From Planctomycetaceae bacterium (GTDB lineage: Bacteria; Planctomycetota; Planctomycetia; Planctomycetales; Planctomycetaceae), in NCBI GenBank assembly GCA_021732995.1, contig JAKFWA010000038.1:1-64000 (forward strand): 64,000 bases of DNA, read 5' to 3'. Shown here piece after piece: positions 19,123-28,856 of this stretch (the first letter of the stretch is position 1; every line of letters starts with the position of its first letter). The position numbers and the translations under genes are program-made. A model generated the notes under the pieces. That model searched no databases. It had not been told where the DNA came from and worked only from the letters and a program-made list of their open reading frames with translations.

Positions 19123-19464
19123 ATGCCCGCCAAGAAAACCAGTCCGGAAGTTCAGGTTGCTGCCCCCAGCTTTGAAGCATCGCTGGATGAATTGCAGCAG
19201 ATTGTCTCGCAACTCGAAGCTGGTTCGCTGTCGCTCGAAGACTCGATGTCCCAGTTCGAACGGGGCGTCGGGCTGTTGAGGAACTGCTATCAGGTGCTCG
19301 AACACGCTGAACAGCGGATTGAGATCCTTACTCCAGCTCATCCCGAGAAGCCCGTCACCGCACCGTTCGATGCCTCGGCGACACTGGAAGGCGAGACAGC
19401 GCCCCAGCATCAAGCGACTCGCCGCCAGCAACGCCCTGCAGCCGGTCAGTTGTTCGGGGAGTAA
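19123..19464 (+). CDS. xseB: Exodeoxyribonuclease VII small subunit
   Basis: About 113 residues from the ATG at 19123; a GTG at 19108 is an alternative start. The XseB core is clear: 'SFEASLDELQQIVSQLEAG' then LSLEDSMSQFERGVGLL and the coiled 'EHAEQRIE'. It binds the large subunit XseA, which degrades single-stranded DNA in both directions in the cytoplasm. The C-terminal 45 residues extend beyond the usual ~80-residue family length and look disordered. The 3' end overlaps the opposing amidohydrolase gene by 19 bp. XseA is not in the window. Confidence 0.9.
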   Translation: MPAKKTSPEVQVAAPSFEASLDELQQIVSQLEAGSLSLEDSMSQFERGVGLLRNCYQVLEHAEQRIEILTPAHPEKPVTAPFDASATLEGETAPQHQATRRQQRPAAGQLFGE

Positions 19465-21092
19465 GCGGCAGTCCGGCCGGCGCGAAGAGCTCGACCGGGC
19501 TTGGCCTGAGTCGGCTCGCCCTTGGTCAGAACCACCTGGCCATTCACGAGCACATGCTCGATGCCTTCGCTGTACTGGAACGGGTTGTTGTAGGTCGACT
19601 TGTCGATCACCTGCTGCAGGTCAAAGACAGTCACGTCGGCGAAAGCTCCAACCCGGAGCTGGCCGCGATCCTTAAGACCGATCTTCGCCGCGTTCAGCGA
19701 CGTCATCTTGCGGATGGCATCTTCCAGCCGCAGCACGTTGCGTTCGCGGACGTAGACGCCGAGCACGCGTGGGAACGTCCCGAAGTTGCGGGGATGCGGA
19801 TTGCCTCGACGCAGCGGGCCTTCAATTGCGTAGGCTGAACCATCAGAACCGATCGAACACCACGGCTGACGCAGCGCGAGGTTCATATCCTCTTCGGTGT
19901 GATGCTCGTAGACGGTCGGCACCGAACCGCCGTGCTCGATCAGAATGTCAAACAACTCGTCGAGCGGGTCTCGATCCTGACCCTTGATACGCGCGGTCAT
20001 GACGCGGTCCATCGTCAGGCCTTCATAGCCGCCCTTGCCGCTCACGAGCATCCGTGACCAGTCACCACCCACGGCGGTGTAGTGGTTGTACCAGCCCGGC
20101 AAACCGCTGCGGATTTCCTGCTTCAGACGCGGTCTGAGTGCACCGTCTTTCAACCGCTCAATAAGTTTCGCGGTGCCGCCTTCGTGGGCCCACGGCGGAA
20201 TGATACTCGACAGGTTGTTGTTGCCGCGGGTGTAGGGATAGACGTTGGCCTGCACGTTCACGCCGCGTCTTCGAGCTACTTCGATCAGTTCAATCACCTC
20301 GGGCATCCGCCCCCAGAATTTTTGATCAGCAATCTTCAGATGAATCACATCCACGGGCACGCCCGCGCGTTCGCCGACATCGATCGCCTCTTTGACCGCT
20401 TCAAACACGCCGGTGCCTTCGTTGCGATTGTGCGTCGAAAAGATGCCACCACGCTTCGAGACGACTTTGCACAGTTCGACCAGTTCGTCGGTTGTGGCCA
20501 GCGATCCCGGCGGCATTGCCAGCGCGCTCGACAAGCCATGCGCGCCGTCCTGCAGCGCGTCATCGAGAATCGTTTTCATCTGCTCGATCTGCGCGGCGGT
20601 GGGACGTTCGAACGACGGTCCCATCACGCCCTGCCAGACGTTGTCGAGCCCCACATACGACGCCACATTGACCGCCACTTTGGCGCGATCGATCTCATCG
20701 AAGTAGTCGCTGAGTCTTTTGAAACGCCCGTTTCTGGACGGCCCCGCTGACGAACCTTCGCCCAGCACTTCGGTAGTCACGCCCTGCCGGATCTTGCTCG
20801 GAGCATTACCGTCTTCCAGCAGCAGTAAGTCCGAATGTGAGTGCATATCAATGAAGCCCGGCGCGACGATTTTTCCTTTTACGTCAATGACCGTCTTGGC
20901 CGTTGCATCGTCGAGCTTCCCAATCGCGACAATGCGGTCGCCGCGAATGCCGATGTCGGCGTTGATCCACGGATTGCCCGTTCCGTCAACGACCTGGCCA
21001 CCGCGAATGAGCACATCAAACGACTCCGCCGCGAAGCATTCACCGGCCGTGATGCAGACCAGCAGAACCAGAACCAAGCGCAGAGCACCCAT
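19446..21092 (-). CDS. N-acyl-D-amino-acid deacylase (D-aminoacylase)-like amidohydrolase
   Basis: 548 residues from the ATG at 21092, giving a signal peptide ending near AGECFAAE. The amidohydrolase fold is shown by 'GFIDMHSHSD' (first metal ligands), a late 'GSDGSAYAIEGPLRRGNPHP' with the catalytic Asp, and the C-terminal beta-strands 'GAFADVTVFDL'. The central 'HNRNEGTGVFEAVKEAI' and 'YPYTRGNNNLSSIIPPW' segments are typical of the D-aminoacylase family. Zinc hydrolysis of N-acyl-D-amino acids is expected from the family. Secretion suggests a role on peptidoglycan-derived or dietary compounds, which is inference. Confidence 0.85.
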   Translation of the reverse strand: MGALRLVLVLLVCITAGECFAAESFDVLIRGGQVVDGTGNPWINADIGIRGDRIVAIGKLDDATAKTVIDVKGKIVAPGFIDMHSHSDLLLLEDGNAPSKIRQGVTTEVLGEGSSAGPSRNGRFKRLSDYFDEIDRAKVAVNVASYVGLDNVWQGVMGPSFERPTAAQIEQMKTILDDALQDGAHGLSSALAMPPGSLATTDELVELCKVVSKRGGIFSTHNRNEGTGVFEAVKEAIDVGERAGVPVDVIHLKIADQKFWGRMPEVIELIEVARRRGVNVQANVYPYTRGNNNLSSIIPPWAHEGGTAKLIERLKDGALRPRLKQEIRSGLPGWYNHYTAVGGDWSRMLVSGKGGYEGLTMDRVMTARIKGQDRDPLDELFDILIEHGGSVPTVYEHHTEEDMNLALRQPWCSIGSDGSAYAIEGPLRRGNPHPRNFGTFPRVLGVYVRERNVLRLEDAIRKMTSLNAAKIGLKDRGQLRVGAFADVTVFDLQQVIDKSTYNNPFQYSEGIEHVLVNGQVVLTKGEPTQAKPGRALRAGRTAAYSPNN

Positions 21093-21167
21093 GACGTCGC
21101 CATCCTCTCTGATGCGAAAGCACAAAAGTCGGGTGGGCGGATTCTACAGACTTGGATCGCCGAAGGC

Positions 21168-22187
<1,020 letters not shown>

Positions 22188-22233
22188 AGATTGTCGTTGG
22201 TGAGGAAGGAGAGTTTGTCAGGCGGGTCGCAGA

Positions 22234-22899
22234 TTATCGAACTTCAAGCACGAATTTCGGCTGGCCGAGCTTGTTGGTGGACCGGGTCAGTTTGAATTCC
22301 GCTCCAAAGGTTTCAGAGCGCAGCCAGTCCAGAGACTTCGCTGCCTCCTGATAGCCATCTGGTGTGTATTTAAGAATCTCAAACGAGAGTTCGTCACCGC
22401 GCGCATCAATCAACCAGTATTCTCGGACGCCTGCTTGCCAATAGGCGTCGCGCAGCAACAGGGTGTCTTTCTCGACCGAACTGTCGCTGACGACCTCCAG
22501 AACCATGTCCGGTGAGCCTTCGAGTTCTACGAAGCCTTCGCGTGCGCCTTCGACCAGCTTGATGCGGCCGTCTGTGAAGGTGGCGTCGGCGATAAACAGA
22601 CCGTCCGGCTGTCCGGACAGATCCGCGTCAACATTGGTGAGAAACGCACCGTCTGGAAAGTACGTCCCGAGTTCCGTTCGCTTCGCAATGCCCGTCAGCA
22701 CAAAGGCAACTTCATTTTTGACCTGATTGTGCGAGAACAGTTGCTCCTTGCTCATATCCACTCGCACTTCACCGTTGAGGAATGAAACGCGGCCCTGCTC
22801 AGGGAAATCGGGTGAATTCAGCCAATTGCGAAACGATGCCTGATCCACAACGTGGTTGGGAACATGGACTCGCGCTTCGTCGATGATGAGTGTGTGCAT
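22234..22899 (-). CDS. Uma2 family (PD-(D/E)XK-like) nuclease
   Basis: 221 residues. The layout is that of Uma2/DUF820 proteins: 'VSFLNGEVRVDMSKEQ' near the N-terminus, 'SGQPDGLFIAD' with a metal-ligand Asp, 'PDMVLEVVSDSSVEKD' with the Glu-x-Val catalytic core, and 'REYWLIDARGDELSFEIL'. The family has a restriction-endonuclease-like fold, is greatly expanded in cyanobacteria and planctomycetes, and has no firmly known role. The start gives a complete N-terminus, so the copy looks intact. It lies upstream of rfbB with a 46-bp spacer. Confidence 0.85.
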   Translation of the reverse strand: MHTLIIDEARVHVPNHVVDQASFRNWLNSPDFPEQGRVSFLNGEVRVDMSKEQLFSHNQVKNEVAFVLTGIAKRTELGTYFPDGAFLTNVDADLSGQPDGLFIADATFTDGRIKLVEGAREGFVELEGSPDMVLEVVSDSSVEKDTLLLRDAYWQAGVREYWLIDARGDELSFEILKYTPDGYQEAAKSLDWLRSETFGAEFKLTRSTNKLGQPKFVLEVR

Positions 22900-22973
22900 G
22901 CTGGAATCTGGACGTACGAAGCGAGAACTCGGCGACCCCGACGGATCGCGGGAAGATCAGTTCAGTCTCAACA

Positions 22974-24749
22974 TTACTTGGCATCCGCTGCGGTGCGAAT
23001 ACCGAACTTCTCGACGTTGATCATCAGGTAATCGCGGGCGCCGCTGCGGACCAGGATCTTGCTCGGGAAGAAGCGGCCATCGGCTTCGCTCATCGTCGCG
23101 AAGAAGACTTCACACTCGTCGAGATCTTCGGCCAACTGGCTCGAAAAACCGACCAGCGACGGCGACTGACGGCTGAAGTACCAGCGCGTCTCGACGCCGT
23201 TGACGGTCGTCACCAGCACATCCACTGTCTGGCCAGTCAGGCTGAGTGGTTCGCTGCCGAGGTAGTAGTATTCTGAGAATCCGGCCTCGCCCTTCGTGAG
23301 CAGCAGGCGCAACTGGTGCATCGCGACGAGCAGACCGCCGCTGCCCGGTGGTTCGTCGGCGAAATCGCTGCCGTCGAGTGCCTGATAATACGGGTCGGTG
23401 CCCAATTCGAGGCCCAGCGCTTTGTCGGACAAGGTGAACTTCACCGAGTCCTTGATGCCGGACTTGCCGGTGATCAGCCACGGTCCTGTGAGTTTCGAAT
23501 AGTCGCCCCAGGCAGCGATCAGTGGCTTCAGACGCTTCTGCTCTTCCAGATTGAAGTACCAGTTCGCGAAGCCCGGCTTTTCCGCGAACATGTGCTTGTA
23601 AGCCTCTGGTGGTTTGGCCTCGGCTTCAGCATGTGGATCTTGTTGAGGTTGGGGCTGCGGCTGAGGTTCCTCTTTGGGCTTCTCGCCGTCTTTGGGTTTG
23701 GGCGCGTTCGGCTTCGGTCGCTGAGCCGGCTTCTTCTCCTTTGGCATCAGTTCGGATTTGGTATGCACGCCACGCAGCCGCGCTTGAATCTCGGTCTTTT
23801 GTTCATCGCGGCGGTAGGTGATGGGCAACCGCCAGCCTTTGGGGTAGATCCCGAGGATGTTCTTGAACTGATTGACCGATCGAATCGGGCGACCCGCGAA
23901 GAGCACAATTTCGTCGTCGAGCCTCAAGCCGCGACGGTAGGCTTCGGATGTTTCGAGGATGCTGGCCACAACCACTCGTCCATCAGGCGTCGTCTGAACT
24001 GTCGCGCCGAGTGTGGCGTGGTCGACGACGGCGCCGGATCGCAGGTGATCCAGAAAATGTTTGATCTGGTTGATCGAGATCGCGTAACCGGCACCTGAGT
24101 TCACTCGTCCGCGCTTTTCGAACGAGCCGCGGCCATTGATGCCGATCAACTCGCCCTGATCGCTGAACAGCGGGCCGCCTGAGTTGCCCGGATTGATCGA
24201 CGAATCGACCTGAATGCAGTCCGTGTATTCCAGAAACGAACCGGCCGGGTACTGATAGCGATGCACGCCGCTGACAATGCCATAGGTCACTGTTGGAACA
24301 AAGTCCGTCGCCAGCAGGAAGGGATTGCCCATCGCATAGGCCCAATCTCCGACCTTCACCTGATCGCTGTCACCCATCTTCGCGACGGGAAAGTCATTAC
24401 GTCCGAGCAGCTTCACAAGGGCGACGTCACCGGTAGGATCAATGCCGACGATGACGGCGTCGTACAGCACACCGTCGTTCAGCCCGCACTTCATGAAGTT
24501 GCCGGCGCCGCTGGTCACGTGAAAGTTCGATAACGCATAACCATCCGGAGTAATCAGAACGCCTGAACCGCCGCCGTTACCGCCTGCTCCGAAGATGGCG
24601 ACCACACTCGGAGCGACTTTCTTCACGACCTCGATGCGCCGCTGTTGAGCTTCGAGCACCACAGGATCGACCGCCCAGCAAAGATTGCCGATGGCCAGCA
24701 ACGCGGCACACGACATCAGTCGCAGAGTGGTGCGGTTCATCACAGACAT
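22974..24749 (-). CDS. HtrA/DegP-like serine protease with extra C-terminal domain
   Basis: 591 residues; ATG with AAGGAA upstream and a signal peptide (to about residue 26). The chymotrypsin-like triad is visible: H77 (LSNFHV), D108 (PTGDVALV) and S190 (NPGNSGGP). A PDZ domain follows (~245-330; 'SEAYRRGLRLDDEIVLFAGR'). Residues ~345-395 are a Pro/Lys/Gln-rich linker. The last ~190 residues are a domain I cannot name, repeated in other planctomycete HtrA-like proteins. It is periplasmic or secreted and expected to act in envelope protein quality control. Confidence 0.88.
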   Translation of the reverse strand: MSVMNRTTLRLMSCAALLAIGNLCWAVDPVVLEAQQRRIEVVKKVAPSVVAIFGAGGNGGGSGVLITPDGYALSNFHVTSGAGNFMKCGLNDGVLYDAVIVGIDPTGDVALVKLLGRNDFPVAKMGDSDQVKVGDWAYAMGNPFLLATDFVPTVTYGIVSGVHRYQYPAGSFLEYTDCIQVDSSINPGNSGGPLFSDQGELIGINGRGSFEKRGRVNSGAGYAISINQIKHFLDHLRSGAVVDHATLGATVQTTPDGRVVVASILETSEAYRRGLRLDDEIVLFAGRPIRSVNQFKNILGIYPKGWRLPITYRRDEQKTEIQARLRGVHTKSELMPKEKKPAQRPKPNAPKPKDGEKPKEEPQPQPQPQQDPHAEAEAKPPEAYKHMFAEKPGFANWYFNLEEQKRLKPLIAAWGDYSKLTGPWLITGKSGIKDSVKFTLSDKALGLELGTDPYYQALDGSDFADEPPGSGGLLVAMHQLRLLLTKGEAGFSEYYYLGSEPLSLTGQTVDVLVTTVNGVETRWYFSRQSPSLVGFSSQLAEDLDECEVFFATMSEADGRFFPSKILVRSGARDYLMINVEKFGIRTAADAK

Positions 24750-24845
24750 GATGGAAGTTCCTTCGGACGGAATGCGATCAACAACCTGCAGGTCTCAGTT
24801 GAAACAACGGTCAGAATTTACCGATTTGCGAACTGATTTCTTTAT

Positions 24846-24880
24846 CTCCCCTCGCCCCGGTATTGCCGGGGAGAGGGGAG
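24846..24880. repeat. Intergenic palindrome
   Basis: CTCCCCTCGCCCCGG, loop TATTG, CCGGGGAGAGGGGAG: a 15-bp stem with one mismatch. It sits between the stop of the PQQ-type gene and the start of the HtrA gene, both on the minus strand. No U-run follows on either strand, so Rho-independent termination is not supported; a REP-like role is possible. Confidence 0.6.
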
Positions 24881-24907
24881 CTAACTCTCCAACTGTTGTC
24901 GAATCAC

Positions 24908-26233
24908 TTACTCCTCAATGCGATACAAGTGAGTGTCGGTTCTCAGAAAGAGAGCTTTGCCTGCGACGGCCGGTGAAGCCATGAAGCCGCCTTCGAGCTG
25001 ATTCACTGCCAGTTCTTTGTACTGGCGGCTGGGCGCGATGACCGTGGTTTTTCCTTCCTGGCTGCAAAAATAGATGCGGCCATCGACGTGAATCGGCGAC
25101 GCCGAATACTGCCCCGGCATGCGTTCGCGCCAGCGTTCCTCTTTGGTCTTTGCGTCGAGACACACCGCCACGCCCTTGTCGTTGACGAAGTAAATCTCGT
25201 CACCAACGAGGATCAACGACGGTTTCTGCGGCACCGCGACATCGTGCTTCCAAGCCACGTGCGATTCCGTGACGTCGCCCGAGCCATCCAGCTTCACGGC
25301 CAGCAGCCGCGACTGCATGTAGCTGGTTGCAACATAGACCATGCCGTGACCAATGATCGGCCGCGGCACCGTCGAGAATCCCAGTTGCCCGTAGCTGGCC
25401 TTCCAGATCTCGCGACCGCTGAGTGCGTCGTAGCCATAGACCCAGTTGGCACCCGGCGAGATCACCTGCATGCCCGTCGAACCTTGGGCCAGCACCGGTG
25501 TGCAGAAGGCTTTCTGCATGTCAGGCCGATCGTCCATTTTGCCAGACCGCTTTGTCGCCCAGGCGGTCTTGCCGGTTTCCTTATCGATGGCCACGACGAA
25601 TTGCTTGTCGGTCCCGTCGAAGTTCATGAACAGGAACTTGCCCCAACTCACCGGAGAACTGCCCGGCCCGGTCTGGTGATCGATCTGATGTTCGGTGCTT
25701 TGCCAGAGCACCTTCGCCGTCTTCGCATCGAGGGCAAACGTGCCGTAGCTGCCGAAGTGACAATAGACCCGGTCGTTCTCCAGAACCGCTGTGGGCGACG
25801 CAAAGCTATTCAGCGAATGGACCGGCTGTGGTTCGTCGACCTTCGCCAGTTCGATGTCATGCAGCACCTTGCCGGAATCACGGTCGATGCAGATGGCTCG
25901 CAACGAGACCGGTCCCGCGACATCCAGACCTTGCGAGTTTTTCAGCTTGGCCAGCCGCTCCTTCTTTTCCTCTGCGGACAATGTCGTCTCAACAGCAGTC
26001 GTGACCCAGATCTGATTGTCAGAAATCACCGGCGACGAATGCCCTTTGCCGGGAATCGCAGCCTTCCACTTGACGTTCTGAGTTTCGCTCCAAGTCAACG
26101 GCACGCCGACGGCTTTGGCATGTCCCGATCCTTCAGGACCGCGGAACTGCGGCCACTCGTCTTTAGCGACAACGATTGAACCAGCGACCAGAACAACTCC
26201 AAACAACGAACTTCGCAACAAGGCAGGCAGCAT
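24908..26233 (-). CDS. Secreted PQQ-type beta-propeller protein
   Basis: 441 residues with a signal peptide (cleavage near VVAKDEW). 'EWPQFRGPEGSGHAKAVGVP' opens the mature protein and is the standard planctomycete outer-space PQQ-propeller start. Repeats such as 'DALSGREIWKASYGQLGFST' and 'LDAKTKEERWRERMPGQY' give about seven blades of the PQQ_2/YncE type. No dehydrogenase catalytic part is present, so it is more likely a scaffold or ligand-binding protein than an alcohol dehydrogenase. The HtrA gene lies downstream after a 158-bp spacer. Confidence 0.85.
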   Translation of the reverse strand: MLPALLRSSLFGVVLVAGSIVVAKDEWPQFRGPEGSGHAKAVGVPLTWSETQNVKWKAAIPGKGHSSPVISDNQIWVTTAVETTLSAEEKKERLAKLKNSQGLDVAGPVSLRAICIDRDSGKVLHDIELAKVDEPQPVHSLNSFASPTAVLENDRVYCHFGSYGTFALDAKTAKVLWQSTEHQIDHQTGPGSSPVSWGKFLFMNFDGTDKQFVVAIDKETGKTAWATKRSGKMDDRPDMQKAFCTPVLAQGSTGMQVISPGANWVYGYDALSGREIWKASYGQLGFSTVPRPIIGHGMVYVATSYMQSRLLAVKLDGSGDVTESHVAWKHDVAVPQKPSLILVGDEIYFVNDKGVAVCLDAKTKEERWRERMPGQYSASPIHVDGRIYFCSQEGKTTVIAPSRQYKELAVNQLEGGFMASPAVAGKALFLRTDTHLYRIEE

Positions 26234-26452
26234 GGGGCAGGACTCCGAGACTCCGGCGGAAAATTTACGGCGCGGTTGCTGAAATCAGCGTGCGCAGAGT
26301 GTCTCGGAGAAGTGGTCCCTCGGCAACGTGGGCAGCGCCGGCAAATCAAGTTCCGGGCAGATAGTTGTCGCAGGCCTTCTTGATGAATTCCGCGACTTAG
26401 TGCGGGTGTGAGATCGGCAGCATGCACCGATTGAGTTCTCGATAAAAGATCT

Positions 26453-26605
26453 CCCGCAGAGGCGCAGAGCTCGCAGAGAAGAATTGAGAAAGATGAAACC
26501 GGCTCATCAGTACCGTGACCCGTGAGGGGAGCGGCTTGCGCGAATCGCAGCCATGACCGCTTATGTCTGTTCTCCAAACCTCTGCGAGCTCAGCGCCTCT
26601 GCGGG
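26453..26605. repeat. Inverted repeat with 101-bp spacer
   Basis: Left arm 26453-26478 and right arm 26580-26605 pair over 26 bp with one mismatch; both contain CCGCAGAGGCGC and GCTCGCAGAG. Sequences like this 'CTCTGCG...CTCTGCGGG' are, from memory, widespread intergenic repeats in several phyla. The spacer has no ORF. It may be a small non-autonomous element. Confidence 0.65.
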
Positions 26606-26719
26606 AAATTCGAGATGCCGCTGAGTTGTGTAACCACGCACGCTGAGCAGGTAGACGGAATCTTGCGCCGATCAAACCGCAGGATTCGTTTCGAGCGTTG
26701 CAAAGAATCAGCGTACCAA

Positions 26720-26751
26720 AAGAAAAAGGCACCGGGCTGAAGCCGGTGCCT
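26720..26751 (-). terminator. Rho-independent terminator, minus strand
   Basis: AGGCACCGG, loop GCTGAAG, CCGGTGCCT: a perfect 9-bp GC-rich stem (26727-26751). Read on the minus strand it is followed by TTTTTCTTTT. It would end transcripts arriving from the YTV-like gene, about 190 bp past its stop codon. Confidence 0.75.
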
Positions 26752-26766
26752 GAGGGGAGGGAGACT

Positions 26767-26930
26767 CCCGCGAGCCCAGTGGGAGGGACTGGGCTCGCGG
26801 GACACGCAAGGGAGGGAGGAAGGGAGACGAGACAGGCGAAGAGAGAGACTCTTCAAGGGTTTGCAGCTGGGAGACAGCCGCGGGAGGGGTAACCGAACGG
26901 AGAGGTCTTAAGGAGGAGGGGAGACCTCTC
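26767..26930. repeat. Two palindromes in a purine-rich tract
   Basis: A perfect 14-bp inverted repeat (26767-26780 with 26788-26801, loop GGGAGGG) and a 9-bp repeat (26900-26908 with 26922-26930) lie in a G/A-rich stretch. On the minus strand this is the 3' untranslated region of the YTV-like gene, before the terminator. Confidence 0.6.
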
Positions 26931-26941
26931 AAGCTGCAGAA

Positions 26942-28093
26942 CTAGCGAGTCGAGGCAATCGCCGTTGCGGCGGGGAGAAGCAAAGGAGTGCGGTCTTCAG
27001 AAGCAGTCGCGGTGTTGGTAGCTCGCCATCCGCCGACGCGAGCGATCGCGCTGGCCTGCTTCGAGCTGGGACCGACGGGCACGAACAGAGACTTCGTGTC
27101 GCGGTGACCAAATTCACGATTCGACGAGCTGTCGAGTGAACTGCTGCGAGGAGTTGTTTCACGCGGACGAACCGGTGTCACAGGACGATCATCGAACGCA
27201 TCGTCAGAAGCGCGGTTCGCGGCTCGGGTAGGCGTGCTGCTGGATCGCGAGCTGATCGGATCAGCGGTCGGAGCGAGGCTCAAGCGTGAGCTGGGAGCCA
27301 TCGGAGCCGAGCTGATGACCGTTGCTCCGGCAGGGGCGTAGGTCCAGGCGGTCTGAGTTCCGGTCGCAACCGTCTTCATGACCGTGATCGGCTTCAGAGC
27401 AACGACTTCGTGCTCTTCCCAACGCACCTTATTGATCGCCACTTTGCGAGTGGTGGTCTCGGGCACGTACTTGGTGACTTGATAAGACTGCTTCTGCACG
27501 CAGGTCTGAGCGACTTTACGAGTGACCGGCACTTGCGAAACGCAAGTTTGTGGCACCCATTCGCGGCTCGCGACCATGTTTGGCGTGAACGCCTTGCGGA
27601 CCGAATAGGCCGAACGGTTCATGAAGCCGAAGACGTCGTTGCGAGGATCGTACTCGCAGGCCGAGACCTTCTTATTGCAATGATAGTTCGTGACCCAATG
27701 GCCCGACTGCTTCTGGACCGTCTGGTATTCGACGACGTCCTGATAGCTCGTCACCGGCACATCGACCGTGCGGGTTTCGACAACGGGGCGGTAGGTCGTG
27801 CAGGGCTCGTCGACATAAGCCACCTCAGTGACCGGACGACGAACTCGTTCACGAATCTGCTGATACTCAGTCACGGCCACCTGCTGGAAGCACTGCTGAG
27901 TCACCGGAATCGCCTGCATGGCGGGCCGGCAAGAGTTGCATGAGGAAACAGGGGCGTAAGCGACGGGACGCGGTGCAGGAGAGGAGCAACCGCAGGAAGA
28001 GCTCGGCCCCCATTGCGCCAGGGCCGCTGTCGCGGATGCCACAACTGAGGCACCTGCAAGCGCACGGAGGGCGCAGCGGAAGTGTGGGAACAT
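26942..28093 (-). CDS. YTV-motif-like planctomycete surface protein
   Basis: 383 residues with a signal peptide (to ~ALAQ, 26). A Cys-rich N-terminal section (SSCGCSS, SCNSC) is followed by about ten short repeats alternating Tyr/Thr/Val, for example 'RPVVETRTVDVPVTSYQDVV' and 'VPETTTRKVAINKVRWEEHE'. The pattern recalls the Cys-rich YTV-domain proteins described from the proteinaceous planctomycete cell envelope (Rhodopirellula). The C-terminal third is Ser/Thr/Arg-rich and likely disordered. The repeats and export signal are seen; a structural wall role is inferred from family knowledge. Start spacing from the upstream region is 760 bp, so it has its own promoter. Confidence 0.65.
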   Translation of the reverse strand: MFPHFRCALRALAGASVVASATAALAQWGPSSSCGCSSPAPRPVAYAPVSSCNSCRPAMQAIPVTQQCFQQVAVTEYQQIRERVRRPVTEVAYVDEPCTTYRPVVETRTVDVPVTSYQDVVEYQTVQKQSGHWVTNYHCNKKVSACEYDPRNDVFGFMNRSAYSVRKAFTPNMVASREWVPQTCVSQVPVTRKVAQTCVQKQSYQVTKYVPETTTRKVAINKVRWEEHEVVALKPITVMKTVATGTQTAWTYAPAGATVISSAPMAPSSRLSLAPTADPISSRSSSTPTRAANRASDDAFDDRPVTPVRPRETTPRSSSLDSSSNREFGHRDTKSLFVPVGPSSKQASAIARVGGWRATNTATASEDRTPLLLPAATAIASTR

Positions 28094-28654
28094 GAGGATC
28101 CTTCCTAACCTTCAATGAGAGGAGATCACAAAGACGTGCCGTGATGAGGCGGGTCTGACGAACTGGCGTGGCCGGAATCGAGCTTGATGATTGGGACCAA
28201 TCATCGGAACAGCTCTGAGGGGTGATCCCGCCGCGATAACGATTTGCTGTTGACTGCGCGTCGTTCAGACAGATGTCAGATGGCTGGCAAGAGGTTTTGC
28301 AATCAGTTTTGAAATGGCGAGCCGAACGGCCTTGAGGAGAGTCATTTCAACACTGTTTGCGAACTGTCGGAATGAGCTGCGAGGCCCGCAATTTCACAGT
28401 CGCGAGCGGCTGTTTGCTGCGTGCGTCGAGCGTGGGGGATATGTACGGGCCACCCGATTTTTCCGGCAACACCTTGTTCTCTCGCAATGCCTCGGGATTG
28501 CAAATTTGACAACGGATTCTTGAGTTTCATTCAAGTCCCGACATTAAATCGCCGACAGCACCCACGGCTTGCAAGAATTACAGCCTCGGCGTTTCACCTT
28601 AAAAACAAGCTGATTCTGCGCAATACTCAGTGCTGGGAGCGTCGCCCGCTGCAG

Positions 28655-28674
28655 GGCGGACAATCCTGTCCGCC
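28655..28674. repeat. Short GGACA/TGTCC palindrome, second copy
   Basis: GGCGGACA, loop ATCC, TGTCCGCC: an 8-bp perfect stem. It differs from the copy at 18294-18313 by a paired change (A-T to G-C next to the CGGACA core), so the fold is kept. Confidence 0.6.
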
Positions 28675-28737
28675 GCAGCCAGAACCGGCGAGCTTGCTCG
28701 ACCTGCGTGCGTTCAGAGAGGTCTCTTGGAATGAGCT

Positions 28738-28797
28738 GTAGCATGGACGCCCCGTCCGTGCCGCACCGATTACGCACGGACGGGGCGTCCATGCTAC
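28738..28797. repeat. Perfect 24-bp inverted repeat
   Basis: Arms 28738-28761 and 28774-28797 pair without mismatch around a 12-base loop. Each arm carries CATGGACGCCCCGTCCGTGC or its complement. It lies 60 bp after the stop codon of the prepilin peptidase gene. No U-run is adjacent. It may act as a 3' mRNA hairpin or be a repeat-element remnant. Confidence 0.75.
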
Positions 28798-28856
28798 GGC
28801 CGGTCGAGGCTGCATTATTTGTCCCGAACTCGGTCTGCAATTGCCTTGAATTCAGC

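Larger units (their letters stand above)
26234..26941. other. Intergenic region rich in hairpins and a purine tract
   Basis: About 700 bp without a convincing gene. It contains a 26-bp inverted repeat (26453-26605), a terminator-like hairpin (26720-26751) and two further palindromes inside a G/A-rich plus-strand tract (26752-26940). Short ORFs covering it are low-complexity. Confidence 0.55.
28094..28856. other. Long intergenic region with palindromes
   Basis: 763 bp upstream of the YTV-like gene and downstream of the prepilin peptidase gene, both minus strand. No ORF in it resembles a gene. The recognisable content is the palindrome at 28655-28674 and the long inverted repeat at 28738-28797. 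The promoter of the YTV-like gene should be in the left part. Confidence 0.5.

Noticed and set aside
24846-24880. Intrinsic terminator
   Set aside because: The stem is strong, but neither strand has a U-run after it.
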